Source: JBLHGN01 sp047616325 (lineage in GTDB: Bacteria > Pseudomonadota > Gammaproteobacteria > Pseudomonadales > Cellvibrionaceae). Taken from it: a stretch of 42,132 nucleotides of DNA. Both the position numbers and the translations under genes were made by a program. This document shows positions 25,389 to 33,848 of this stretch, in pieces. Numbering within the stretch: the stretch's first letter is position 1; every line of letters starts with the position of its first letter. The stretch spans positions 1 to 42,132 of the forward strand of contig JBLHGN010000002.1 of assembly GCA_047616325.1 (NCBI GenBank). The letters are read 5' to 3'. The notes beneath the pieces are model-generated. The model searched no databases. It saw only the letters and a program-made list of their open reading frames with translations, and was not told the DNA's origin.

Positions 25389-26483
25389 TTAAACTTCGTC
25401 GAAGCCTTGTTTTATTTCCTGGCTCAGCTGCCACACCGCCATGGCGTATAGATGACTTCGATTATATCGGGTGATCACATAAAAATTTTCGAAACCTATC
25501 CAAAACTCCGCTCCCTTGTCACCCTGAAATATCAGCGGTAACACTTTTATATCAGAGGGAAAGTCATCAACGGATGGAACATAGCCTTTTTCCTGTAGCT
25601 CGCTTAATGACAAACACGGTTTAGTTTTCTGATTGAGAATGGTTTTGTCGTAGCCGGCATTTATACGTGCCCGAGTTACTACAGGCTGATGATACTGCCA
25701 TTTATGGGCGTTAAAATAATTCGCCACACTTCCAATGGCATCCACTGGATTGTTCCAAATGTCGGCGATGCCATCACCATCAAAATCCACCGCGAAGCTG
25801 CGATAGCTGCTGGGTATAAACTGACCGTAGCCCATGGCACCGGCATAGGAACCGGTTAGTGCGTTTACATCCTGTTTTTGTTCTCTGGCCAACAAAAACA
25901 ACTGTTCCAATTGTCCGCGAAAGAACTTGCCGCGTTTGGGGTAATCAAAACCAAGTGTTGTCAGTGCGTCCAGCACTCGGTATTTACCTGCATGGCGACC
26001 ATAGCGTGTTTCGACACCAATTATTGCCACCATTATTTCGGGCTCAACACCATATTTTTTAGCAGCACGCGCGATAGCCTCACTATTTTCCTGCCAAAAC
26101 TGAACGCCCTGCTCGATTCGTGTGGCGCCCAAAAAAATTTTTCTGTAGTCGACCCATTCCATAGTTTTTTCTGCGGGGCGCGCAATAGCATCGAGTATGG
26201 CTTGTTTTTTTTCTGCATTTTTCAACAAGGCAGTAATGTCGTCCCGCTCAAACTTATGCTCGACCACCATAGTATCGACAAATGCTTTTGCCCGTGGGTG
26301 AGTGGAATAATCGGCATAGACACTTGGGCAAAAAGAAAACAGCATAAGAGCCGTCGACAAGATATTGCTGGGATTGAAGTTTCGCTTCTTTCTATTTAAA
26401 ACACTGAATATTGTAGGGTTGAATGATCTTAAGTAGAAATGGTGTAGACAACGTTGAAAATACATGCATTTTTTTGAACTCAT
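25389..26483 (-). CDS. mltB: membrane-bound lytic murein transglycosylase B
   Basis: This 364-residue enzyme cuts the glycan backbone of peptidoglycan to 1,6-anhydro products. The catalytic Glu lies in IIGVETRYGRHAGKYRVLDA (VETRYGR), and the substrate groove motifs YAGAMGYGQFIPSSYRSFAVD and GDGIADIWNNPVDAIGSVANY follow. A signal peptide ILSTALMLFSFCPSVYA precedes the mature part, but the annotated start adds about 40 basic residues in front of it, so the true start could lie further inside the frame; no good alternative ATG with a ribosome site is seen. No lipobox is obvious, in contrast to E. coli MltB. It lies between rodA and rlpA. Confidence 0.92.
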   Translation of the reverse strand: MSSKKCMYFQRCLHHFYLRSFNPTIFSVLNRKKRNFNPSNILSTALMLFSFCPSVYADYSTHPRAKAFVDTMVVEHKFERDDITALLKNAEKKQAILDAIARPAEKTMEWVDYRKIFLGATRIEQGVQFWQENSEAIARAAKKYGVEPEIMVAIIGVETRYGRHAGKYRVLDALTTLGFDYPKRGKFFRGQLEQLFLLAREQKQDVNALTGSYAGAMGYGQFIPSSYRSFAVDFDGDGIADIWNNPVDAIGSVANYFNAHKWQYHQPVVTRARINAGYDKTILNQKTKPCLSLSELQEKGYVPSVDDFPSDIKVLPLIFQGDKGAEFWIGFENFYVITRYNRSHLYAMAVWQLSQEIKQGFDEV

Positions 26484-26510
26484 AATAGTAGGTAAACCAA
26501 ATCATCTGTG

Positions 26511-26532
26511 GTGGTTTTGAATTTAAAACCAC
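26511..26532 (-). terminator. 8-bp hairpin between rodA and mltB
   Basis: GTGGTTTT (26511-26518) and AAAACCAC (26525-26532) are perfect complements around a 6-base loop, 45 bases after the rodA stop and 28 bases before mltB. No clear T-run follows on the minus strand, so it may instead be an mRNA processing or stability hairpin in the operon. Confidence 0.3.
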
Positions 26533-26577
26533 AATAAAATATAGCGAGAGATTAATATTTGCAATAATCGAATAGGC

Positions 26578-27729
26578 TTAGGATGTGACTTTTTTCTTTT
26601 CTGTCGCGACAGCCATCAAAACACCAAAACCCGTCATTAGCGTGACAATAGCCGTGCCACCCAAACTCACCATCGGCAATGGCACACCCACAACCGGGAG
26701 CAAACCCGACACCATACCAATATTGACAAATACATAGACAAAGAAAGTGAGCGTTATACTCCCCGCTAATAGTCTATTAAATGTATTTTGAGCTTTCCAC
26801 GCGATTATCATCCCGCGACTGATGATAAGTGTATAAAGCGTCATCAAGCACAAAACCCCAACAAGTCCAAACTCTTCCGCCAGAACCGCAATAATAAAAT
26901 CGGTATGGCTTTCGGGCAGGAAATCCAGTTGGGATTGTGTACCGTTGAGCCAGCCCTTGCCATCGAGACCACCGGAACCAATAGCCGTTTTAGACTGAAT
27001 AATATTCCAGCCAGCGCCGAGTTTATCCGCCTCGGGGTCCAACAGTGTAAGCACCCGCTGCTTTTGATAATCTTGCATAACAAATTGCCACATTGGCCAC
27101 ACGCTGACGAGCACGATGACAGTACTGCCGATAATACAGCGCCAGCGCAGTCCTGCTAAAAACAATACAATAAGACCTGAGATGGCAATGAGTAGGGCCG
27201 TGCCCAAATCGGGCTGTTTGAGAATGAGCACCGTGGGCAAACCTATGATGGATAAGCAAGCAAGGGTGTGCTTGAAGCCAGGAGGAAGTACTCGCGACGA
27301 GAGATAAGCAGCCACCATGATCGGCACGGCAATTTTGAGCACTTCGGAGGGCTGAAAACGAAAGAAACCTAAACTGATCCAACGTTGGGCACCTTTGGCG
27401 TCAACGCCAATCACATATACCAGCGACAGCATCACCAAACCTATGCAATAAAACCAAGGCGCCCAGCGCCGCAATAGGTTGAGGTCCACCTGCGCCACAG
27501 CAAACATGGTGGCATAAGCAATTGTAAAAAAAACCAGTTGGCGCTTTATCATGCGCTCACTTTCACCGCTGGCGCTGTAGAGAACCAATAAACCGTAGAC
27601 GGTCACCAGTAAAAGAAAGAGCAGTAGCATCGGGTCGATATGCAACCTGCGCCATATGCTTTCCGCACGCGCAAAGTGGTGGTTGGAATCGGGTAAACGT
27701 CTTAAAAAATCCTGGCTCGAAAGACTCAC
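26578..27729 (-). CDS. rodA: rod shape-determining glycosyltransferase RodA
   Basis: This 383-residue SEDS-family membrane protein polymerises glycan strands for cell elongation together with PBP2. It has about ten hydrophobic segments and the family motifs DAKGAQRWISLGFFRFQPSEVLKI (given in part), KQPDLGTALLI, and ESHTDFIIAVLAEEFGLVG. The start is GTG at 27729, supported by TAGAGG six bases upstream; this site overlaps the mrdA stop codon eight bases away, so translation is coupled to that of its partner mrdA. Confidence 0.96.
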   Translation of the reverse strand: MSLSSQDFLRRLPDSNHHFARAESIWRRLHIDPMLLLFLLLVTVYGLLVLYSASGESERMIKRQLVFFTIAYATMFAVAQVDLNLLRRWAPWFYCIGLVMLSLVYVIGVDAKGAQRWISLGFFRFQPSEVLKIAVPIMVAAYLSSRVLPPGFKHTLACLSIIGLPTVLILKQPDLGTALLIAISGLIVLFLAGLRWRCIIGSTVIVLVSVWPMWQFVMQDYQKQRVLTLLDPEADKLGAGWNIIQSKTAIGSGGLDGKGWLNGTQSQLDFLPESHTDFIIAVLAEEFGLVGVLCLMTLYTLIISRGMIIAWKAQNTFNRLLAGSITLTFFVYVFVNIGMVSGLLPVVGVPLPMVSLGGTAIVTLMTGFGVLMAVATEKKKVTS

Positions 27730-27737
27730 GCTAACCT

Positions 27738-29615
27738 CTATTTCGAATTGGGTTTGCTCGTACGAGCTTGACTTGCAAAATACTGTTCGAGAACGGCTTT
27801 CACGACGGGAAAGTTTGTGTCGGAGTTGTGTTCGCCATTTTCAGCAATAATGGCCAATGCAACTTGAGGGTTTTCTGCCGGAGCAAAACCAATAAATAGG
27901 GCGTGATCACGATTAAATTCTGACAGCCCTTCGCTATCGTAATCCTCCCCCTGGGCAATACCTACCACCTGCGCTGTTCCAGTTTTACCCGCCATCTTGA
28001 ACTTTATTGAACGGCCTAAGGGAAAAGCCGTCCCATGAACAGAGTTGACCACATCTGTCATCGCCTTGTGGATAAAATTCCAATTTTGCGGATAACCATT
28101 GTATTCACTCTCCACTACCACGGGCATAGGATTATCACCCAAGGCTTTGACAAGTTGGGGTTTTAGATGCCTCCCCTTTGACGCCAACGTAGCGGACATC
28201 ACCGCCAATTGCACAGGCGTGGTCAATACGTCACCCTGACCGATACTCATATTAAGGCTGTTTCCTGGGTACCAACTTTGACCGCGCGTGGCCTTTTTCC
28301 ATTGACGTGAAGGCCATAGGCCATTGCGTTCGCTGGTGATATCTAAACCCGTGCTCACACCAAGACCAAAATTCATCCCAAAGTCGTGCATTCTGTCCAC
28401 GCCCATGCGAAAAGCAAGATCGTAAAAAAACACATCACAAGACTCGACAATGGCTTCAAGCAAGCCAATGGAGTTGCCGTGACCGCCCTTCTTCCATTCG
28501 CGGTACTGGCGCTCGTCGTTTTTCAATTGGTAGAAGCCAGGGTCTCGTATACGCGTATCTGAACTCACTATTTGTGATTCAAGTGCGCCCATTCCTAGCA
28601 TGGGCTTAAGTGTCGACCCGGGCGGGTATTGCCCCTGGATGGCGCGATTATAAAGAGGCAAGTCACTAGACTCATTGAGCGCCCTATAATCGGCAATGCT
28701 GATGCCGGTAACAAACAAATTTGGATTAAAACTGGGGGTACTTACCATCGTCAATACGCCGCCTGTGGCGACCTCGATCACTACTAAAGCACCACGTCTG
28801 CCATCCAGGGCTTGGGTGGCGGCTTTTTGCATGCCCGAATCGAGATACAGATGTAAGTCTTTGCCCGCCTCCGGCTGAACCTGGTCTATCACACGTAAGG
28901 CGCGACCGTGGGCATTTGTCTCTAGGTATTCGTAACCCACCACACCCAATAACTGACGTTCGTAGTACTTTTCCAAGCCTATTTTGCCGATACTGTGAGT
29001 GCCACTGTAGAGCTTGTCTGTTTCCGCATCAAAACTGGTCAACTCGCGTTCACTAATGCGGCCAACGTAGCCGACGGTGTGGGCAAATAGCTCGCCCTTA
29101 GGGTAATACCGCACCAGCTCGGCGTTAACTTCAACGCCTTTTAGCTTGTATTTATTTACCGCTAAAATGGCGATCTCCTCCTCGTTCAATCGATACCGCA
29201 ATGGCACAGATTCGAAGGGCCGTCGACGCTGCTTGATGATTTTGTAGAAACTCGCCTTGTCGCTTTCACTAATTTCTACCAAGGCCGAAAGCTGCTCGAT
29301 AATAAGGGCCAAATCGCCGCTGCGCTCTCGAATGATAGAGAGGGTAAAACTCGGTCTATTTTCCGCCAGCAGCTCGCCATTGCCATCGTAAATTAAACCT
29401 CTATTGGGGGGCACCGGTCTTACTTGAATTCGGTTTCGATCCGACAGCGTCATATAGTTTTCATGATGCACCACTTGCAAACTGTAAAAGCGCGCAATCA
29501 ATACACCAAACAGCGTTAGCACCAACAGCGTCGAGAACAACACTCGACGCGAAAACAACTGCACCTCATTGAGATGATCTTTAAATCGGTGATGTTCAGT
29601 GCCAGCCCATCTCAT
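27738..29615 (-). CDS. mrdA: penicillin-binding protein 2 (elongation transpeptidase)
   Basis: This 625-residue class B penicillin-binding protein cross-links peptidoglycan during rod elongation. It has one N-terminal membrane anchor (about residues 24-46), a pedestal/dimerisation domain with NRGLIYDGNGELLAENRPSF (RGxxxDRxG-type motif), and a transpeptidase domain with STLK at 334-337, SCD at 392-394 and KTG at 544-546. The SxD form of the second motif is normal for PBP2. Length fits (E. coli 633). It lies just upstream of rodA, with rlmH 53 bases upstream on the same strand. Confidence 0.97.
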   Translation of the reverse strand: MRWAGTEHHRFKDHLNEVQLFSRRVLFSTLLVLTLFGVLIARFYSLQVVHHENYMTLSDRNRIQVRPVPPNRGLIYDGNGELLAENRPSFTLSIIRERSGDLALIIEQLSALVEISESDKASFYKIIKQRRRPFESVPLRYRLNEEEIAILAVNKYKLKGVEVNAELVRYYPKGELFAHTVGYVGRISERELTSFDAETDKLYSGTHSIGKIGLEKYYERQLLGVVGYEYLETNAHGRALRVIDQVQPEAGKDLHLYLDSGMQKAATQALDGRRGALVVIEVATGGVLTMVSTPSFNPNLFVTGISIADYRALNESSDLPLYNRAIQGQYPPGSTLKPMLGMGALESQIVSSDTRIRDPGFYQLKNDERQYREWKKGGHGNSIGLLEAIVESCDVFFYDLAFRMGVDRMHDFGMNFGLGVSTGLDITSERNGLWPSRQWKKATRGQSWYPGNSLNMSIGQGDVLTTPVQLAVMSATLASKGRHLKPQLVKALGDNPMPVVVESEYNGYPQNWNFIHKAMTDVVNSVHGTAFPLGRSIKFKMAGKTGTAQVVGIAQGEDYDSEGLSEFNRDHALFIGFAPAENPQVALAIIAENGEHNSDTNFPVVKAVLEQYFASQARTSKPNSK

Positions 29616-29668
29616 AGTATGAGAGAAAAGGCCGATTTAGATCGCGCAGGCATCAGGCTAGCGTCCAA

Positions 29669-30136
29669 CTATTTATGGTAGGGGTGATTTTGTAGAATAG
29701 TCCAAGCGCGATAAATCTGTTCGATCAATACAACTCGCACCAGTGGATGCGGCAAGGTAAGGGCAGACAAGGACCAGCGTTCACTCGCGATCTTGAGACA
29801 TGCATCGGAGAGTCCATTGGGACCCCCAATCACCAAACACACATCACTGCCATTCATTTGCCATGTTTCTAATTTTTGCGCTAGACCTTTTGTACTCAGC
29901 GCTTTGCCAAGAACATCCAAAGCGACTACAACGGCGCCCTTCGGAATGGCCGCCAATATTTGTTCACCCTCGGTATTTTTTACTTTGGCGGTGCTAGTTG
30001 ACTTAGACCGATTTGCTAGCGGCAATTCCATCAATTGAGGCGTTAAATCGCGCGGCAAACGTTTGGCATACTCTGCATAGCCCTGCTCTACCCACGCGGG
30101 CATTTTAGATCCTACGGCCACGATTGACAGCTTCAA
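29669..30136 (-). CDS. rlmH: 23S rRNA pseudouridine-1915 N3-methyltransferase
   Basis: This 155-residue SPOUT-class enzyme methylates pseudouridine 1915 in helix 69 of 23S rRNA on assembled 70S ribosomes. The knotted SAM site is seen in DVCLVIGGPNGLSDACLKIA (IGGPxG) and LTLPHPLVRVVLIEQIYRAW, and the C-terminus HPYHK is invariant in the family. Length equals that of E. coli RlmH. It follows rsfS by 17 bases and both act on the large ribosomal subunit. Confidence 0.97.
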   Translation of the reverse strand: MKLSIVAVGSKMPAWVEQGYAEYAKRLPRDLTPQLMELPLANRSKSTSTAKVKNTEGEQILAAIPKGAVVVALDVLGKALSTKGLAQKLETWQMNGSDVCLVIGGPNGLSDACLKIASERWSLSALTLPHPLVRVVLIEQIYRAWTILQNHPYHK

Positions 30137-30153
30137 AATTAGATCGCTGCGGT

Positions 30154-30531
30154 TTATTTAGCGGGCGTGTCGGGCGAGGTACTCTGGCGCCCAGCAGGTG
30201 CCATTGACCACAGTTTTTCCAACTCGTAAAAATCGCGCGTAGCTTTTTGCATAACGTGAACCACCGTATCGCCAAAATCAATCAACACCCATTCGCCGCT
30301 GTCCATACCTTCGACACCAATAGCGGCCAGGTTTCGTCTTTTGGTTTCTTCTATAACGCTATTGGCAATCGATTTTACATGGCGATTGGAGGTGCCAGTA
30401 ACGATAACTAGCATATCCATCACGTCGCTTAACCTGGTCACATCTAGCGTGGTAACGTCCACGCCTTTGAGATCTTCAATGGCATTTTTAATTATTTTTT
30501 GTAAATCTTTTTCGCTTTCATTATCAGACAT
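30154..30531 (-). CDS. rsfS: ribosomal silencing factor RsfS
   Basis: This protein of 125 residues binds L14 on the 50S subunit and blocks subunit joining when nutrients are scarce. Family motifs are KGVDVTTLDVTRLSDVMDML, VIVTGTSNRHVKSIAN and GEWVLIDFGDTVVHVMQ. I use the second ATG (30531); the first ATG at 30543 overlaps an AAAGGG that leaves no spacing, while for the second ATG that site is rather far, so the start is uncertain by four residues. A C-terminal tail of about 15 residues (PAGRQSTSPDTPAK) is not conserved. It sits between nadD and rlmH as in other gammaproteobacteria. Confidence 0.95.
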   Translation of the reverse strand: MSDNESEKDLQKIIKNAIEDLKGVDVTTLDVTRLSDVMDMLVIVTGTSNRHVKSIANSVIEETKRRNLAAIGVEGMDSGEWVLIDFGDTVVHVMQKATRDFYELEKLWSMAPAGRQSTSPDTPAK

Positions 30532-30597
30532 TACTGTACACATACCCTTTGATTAATCGTATTTTATGGACTCTATTAAAACCCATATTTAGAATAT

Positions 30598-30615
30598 TGA
30601 CACCGCCGCGTGTCA
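30598..30615. repeat. 6-bp inverted repeat between rsfS and nadD
   Basis: TGACAC (30598-30603) and GTGTCA (30610-30615) are perfect complements around CGCCGC. The hairpin lies in the 118-base spacer of an otherwise compact operon. It may be a processing site, an attenuator or an operator; it is too short to decide. Confidence 0.3.
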
Positions 30616-30661
30616 GTTAAATTGTTTTACCTATTCACTTGCTTACTTTTTGCTTATTGAA

Positions 30662-31303
30662 TTAGCTGCGGTACAAATGTTTTTCTTTAATATACTTCGC
30701 CGCCTCGACCGGCACCCAATCATTTATCGGCGCTCCACGTCGTAAACACTCGCGCACATGACTTGACGATATATCATGTTCTTCACTACTCAACATGACA
30801 ATCTTGCCACATGGGTGTTCTGTCAAAGCACCTGGAGCAAGCAAACGCGTTTCGCTCCAACGCTGCAGATCTTTTGGGGTACTTGCATGGCTTCCCGGTC
30901 TTTTGGCAACGGCCACGTTGGTGTAGTTCAGTATCTCGCACCACCGGTGCCAGGAGGTGAAGCTCTGCCAGGAGTCCCAACCGATTATAAAAGTTAATCG
31001 CGCTTTATCACCTAATTGCGCTCGCAGGTGTTGCACTGTTTCGATGGTGTACGAGGGTTGAATTTTGTTTAACTCACTCAACTCAATGCGTGTGCGCAGC
31101 AGGCCCGCAAGCGCCAGCTCAAGCATTTTCACCCTATCGTCGGCTCCCGCCTGCAGCGGCGCTTTGTGCGGGGGAATATGACAGGGAATCACCCTCAACT
31201 CGTCGAGATTTAACTCTGAAATGGCGCCGGTGATAAGTGCCAGATGACCGTTATGTACCGGATCAAAACTTCCGCCAAACAGGCCTATGGAGTGGGGAGT
31301 CAT
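30662..31303 (-). CDS. nadD: nicotinate-nucleotide adenylyltransferase
   Basis: This 213-residue enzyme joins ATP and nicotinate mononucleotide in NAD synthesis. The nucleotidyltransferase motif GGSFDPVHNGHLA is at the N-terminus, and the second motif DISSSHVRECLRRG near the C-terminus. FIIGWDSWQSFTSWHRW corresponds to the conserved IGxDxxxxxxxW substrate loop. The frame is open to 31360, but I start at 31303 because that ATG leads directly into the motif-I strand as in homologues. The gene is 83 bases downstream of proA and upstream of rsfS. Confidence 0.95.
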   Translation of the reverse strand: MTPHSIGLFGGSFDPVHNGHLALITGAISELNLDELRVIPCHIPPHKAPLQAGADDRVKMLELALAGLLRTRIELSELNKIQPSYTIETVQHLRAQLGDKARLTFIIGWDSWQSFTSWHRWCEILNYTNVAVAKRPGSHASTPKDLQRWSETRLLAPGALTEHPCGKIVMLSSEEHDISSSHVRECLRRGAPINDWVPVEAAKYIKEKHLYRS

Positions 31304-31386
31304 ATTGTTATCGCGTTTACGCGTAATAGGCGCAAAATTACCACTCGCACCTTGCAACACACGATATAAGCCAAGTCAGTTGCATA

Positions 31387-32640
31387 TCATTCTCTGATTT
31401 GACCATCACCCAGAACTACCCATTTCTGCGATGTGAGGGCCTCGAGGCCAACCGGGCCCCTGGCGTGAATCTTGTCGGTAGAGATGCCGATTTCAGCACC
31501 AAGACCATACTGAAAACCGTCGGCAAAACGTGTCGACGCGTTAACGATCACTGAACTGGAGTCCACTTCCGCCAAAAAGCGACGTGCGAGGGTGTAGTCT
31601 TCGGTGACAATAACTTCAGTATGCTGCGAGCTGTAGTTGGTGATGTGCTCGATGGCTTCGTTCATATCAGCGACTACTTTAATCGACAAGATCGGCGCAA
31701 GATATTCTGTAGACCAATCTTCTTCGCTGGCACTTAGCGCATCGATGTAGTCGCGAGTTTTGGCACAACCACGCAATTCAACGCCTTTCTCGCCATAGGC
31801 TTTGCCCAGACGAGGCAAAATATTTGCGGCAACCGCTTCCGAGACTAAAAGTGTCTCCATTGCATTGCACACACCGTAACGGTGAGTCTTACTGTTAAGC
31901 GCGATATTGAATGCTTTATCGAGGTCTGCTTTAGCGTCAATGTACACATGACAGATACCGTCGAGATGCTTGATGACACTCACTTTGGCGTTGTTCGATA
32001 TGCGCTCAATAAGACCCTTGCCACCTCGGGGAACAATCACATCCACATAGGCAGGCATGGAAATCAATTCATCCACCGCCGATCTATCAATGGTCTCTAC
32101 CATCTGCACTGCGTGTGGTGGCAAACCGGCGCTTACCAAGCCAGTCTGAATGCATTTGGCTATAGCTTGATTTGAGCGTATAGCCTCCTTACCGCCGCGT
32201 AAAATAGCCGCGTTACCGGACTTGAGACACAAACTCGCCGCGTCGACGGTAACATTGGGACGCGACTCATAAATAATGCAAATTACACCTAATGGTACGC
32301 GCATTTTGCCCACTTGTATGCCCGAGGGTCGATATTTCAAATCACTGATTTCACCACAAGGGTCGGGGAGCGCAGCCACTTGGTGAAGGCCTTCGATCAT
32401 GCCGTCGACACCGCGAGAATTTAACTCGAGACGATCCAAAAGGGCTGAATCTAGGCCAGTTTTTTGGCCCGCCTCCATATCCATGGCATTTTCCAGCGTC
32501 AAATCCTGACGCGCGCTATGCAAGGCATCTGCTATGGCAAGTAACGCTCTATTTTTAACGCCTGTCTCAGCGGTTCTTACGATGTGCGATGCAATTCTTG
32601 CCTGCTTGCCCAAGCCCTGTATGTAGTCTTTTACGTTCAT
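31387..32640 (-). CDS. proA: gamma-glutamyl phosphate reductase
   Basis: This 417-residue NADPH-dependent enzyme makes glutamate 5-semialdehyde, the second step of proline synthesis. The catalytic Cys is in the segment KTHRYGVCNAMETLLV. Other family motifs are PLGVICIIYESRPNVTVDAA, LKSGNAAILRGGKEA and VNASTRFADGFQYGLGAEIG. Length matches E. coli ProA (417). It is the first gene of the large minus-strand cluster; its promoter should lie in the 188-base spacer upstream, which also holds the terminator of the ATP-grasp operon. Confidence 0.97.
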   Translation of the reverse strand: MNVKDYIQGLGKQARIASHIVRTAETGVKNRALLAIADALHSARQDLTLENAMDMEAGQKTGLDSALLDRLELNSRGVDGMIEGLHQVAALPDPCGEISDLKYRPSGIQVGKMRVPLGVICIIYESRPNVTVDAASLCLKSGNAAILRGGKEAIRSNQAIAKCIQTGLVSAGLPPHAVQMVETIDRSAVDELISMPAYVDVIVPRGGKGLIERISNNAKVSVIKHLDGICHVYIDAKADLDKAFNIALNSKTHRYGVCNAMETLLVSEAVAANILPRLGKAYGEKGVELRGCAKTRDYIDALSASEEDWSTEYLAPILSIKVVADMNEAIEHITNYSSQHTEVIVTEDYTLARRFLAEVDSSSVIVNASTRFADGFQYGLGAEIGISTDKIHARGPVGLEALTSQKWVVLGDGQIRE

Positions 32641-32774
32641 GGTGTTGATCTATTTCTGGCGATTAATTGAATGATTCACTAAAGTTACACTCGGTTATGG
32701 CTACTATTGCCTCAAAAACACCGGGAAAAATCAGTTTAGTGGCATGCTAAGCTATGATAGTAACAGTAATGGTG

Positions 32775-32810
32775 ACTAAAAAAACGGCATTATAGCGCGC
32801 AATCGCGCTA
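32775..32810 (-). terminator. terminator-like hairpin after the ATP-grasp operon
   Basis: TAGCGCG (32793-32799) and CGCGCTA (32804-32810) are perfect complements with a four-base loop. On the minus strand the hairpin lies 18 bases after the stop codon of the ATP-grasp gene and is followed, eight bases later, by a run of seven T (32780s). It separates this operon from proA. Confidence 0.5.
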
Positions 32811-32828
32811 AGCGCAGAAGTTGATTGA

Positions 32829-33848
32829 TTAGACGGTAACTTCGGGTCGCCTGGCGGATGGCATGGCATGAAAATGTTTTTGCGCGAAGGCAACCCGCTC
32901 TTTTACAGCTTGCTTTTCCGGGTATTTAATCGTTTCGACTAATTTTAACCGTGGCAATAAGCCGGCATTATTGGCAATTTGAATGGACAGACCGGGTCGC
33001 GCATTTAATTCCAGCAGCATTGGCCCCAGGTTTTTATCTATTACCAAGTCGACGCCGATATACCCCAAACCAGTCATATCGTAACACTCGCAGGCCAAGT
33101 GTAGGAGGCGCTCCCAGCTAGGCAAATTTAACTCCAACAAGTTTTGTCCTGTATCGGGGTGGTTATAGATGGTGTTGTCTTTGCGCACAGCATTGACGGC
33201 ATTACCGCCACTGACACTCAAGCCCACACCAATAGCGCCCTGATGCAGGTTCGCCTTGCCTTTAGACGCCGAACACGAAAGCCGCATCATTGCCATCACA
33301 GGTATGCCGCGAAACACAATCACCCGGATATCGGGAACACCTTCATACGAGTAAGGCGTAAGACTGGCATCAACTTCGATTTTTTTTTCTACAATAGCTA
33401 CGTCCGTAGCCCCGCCAAGGGAAAACAAGCCCGCCAGTATATTGGAAATGTGACGTTCCAAATCTGCCAAACTTAGAGCCTGATTATTGGATTTGAAAAA
33501 CACGTCATTTTCAACTCTCGATATAACCAGAATCCCTTTTCCTCCAGAACCTTTGGCGGGCTTTATACAAAATGACAGCGCGCGCTTGGCCAGTTCACCG
33601 ATTCTGTGCACTTCATGCTGGTGACCAATCACACCAATTAATTCTGGGACCGTCACCCCATGTTCAAGGGCCAACTTTTTGGTTTTTAATTTATCGTCCA
33701 CCAGCGGAAATAAGGCGCGTGAATTATAGCGGCTGATGTAGGATATATTACGTCGATTCATGCCCATAATGCCACGTTCAGACAAATGTTTGGCATCGCG
33801 CAGCGGCGACCATTCCAAAAATTCACGCCACATATTAGGCTTGGCCAT
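32829..33848 (-). CDS. alpha-L-glutamate ligase-like ATP-grasp protein (RimK-related)
   Basis: This 339-residue protein is an ATP-grasp enzyme of the RimK-related type usually named alpha-L-glutamate ligase-like. The nucleotide-binding Lys and glycine loop are in FCIKPAKGSGGKGILVIS, and the metal-binding end of the fold is in LLELNARPGLSIQIANNAGL. An invariant N-terminal part (ILGMNRRN-type, here GIMGMNRRNISYI) marks this subfamily. Such enzymes join an amino acid to a carboxyl or protein acceptor using ATP; the substrate here is unknown. The start overlaps the upstream membrane transglutaminase gene by 14 bases, so the two proteins are made together. No signal peptide: it acts in the cytoplasm. 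Confidence 0.9.
   Translation of the reverse strand: MAKPNMWREFLEWSPLRDAKHLSERGIMGMNRRNISYISRYNSRALFPLVDDKLKTKKLALEHGVTVPELIGVIGHQHEVHRIGELAKRALSFCIKPAKGSGGKGILVISRVENDVFFKSNNQALSLADLERHISNILAGLFSLGGATDVAIVEKKIEVDASLTPYSYEGVPDIRVIVFRGIPVMAMMRLSCSASKGKANLHQGAIGVGLSVSGGNAVNAVRKDNTIYNHPDTGQNLLELNLPSWERLLHLACECYDMTGLGYIGVDLVIDKNLGPMLLELNARPGLSIQIANNAGLLPRLKLVETIKYPEKQAVKERVAFAQKHFHAMPSARRPEVTV

Noticed and set aside
31317..31326. TTACGCGTAA palindrome upstream of nadD
   Set aside because: Ten bases, single occurrence and no supporting context in the operon.
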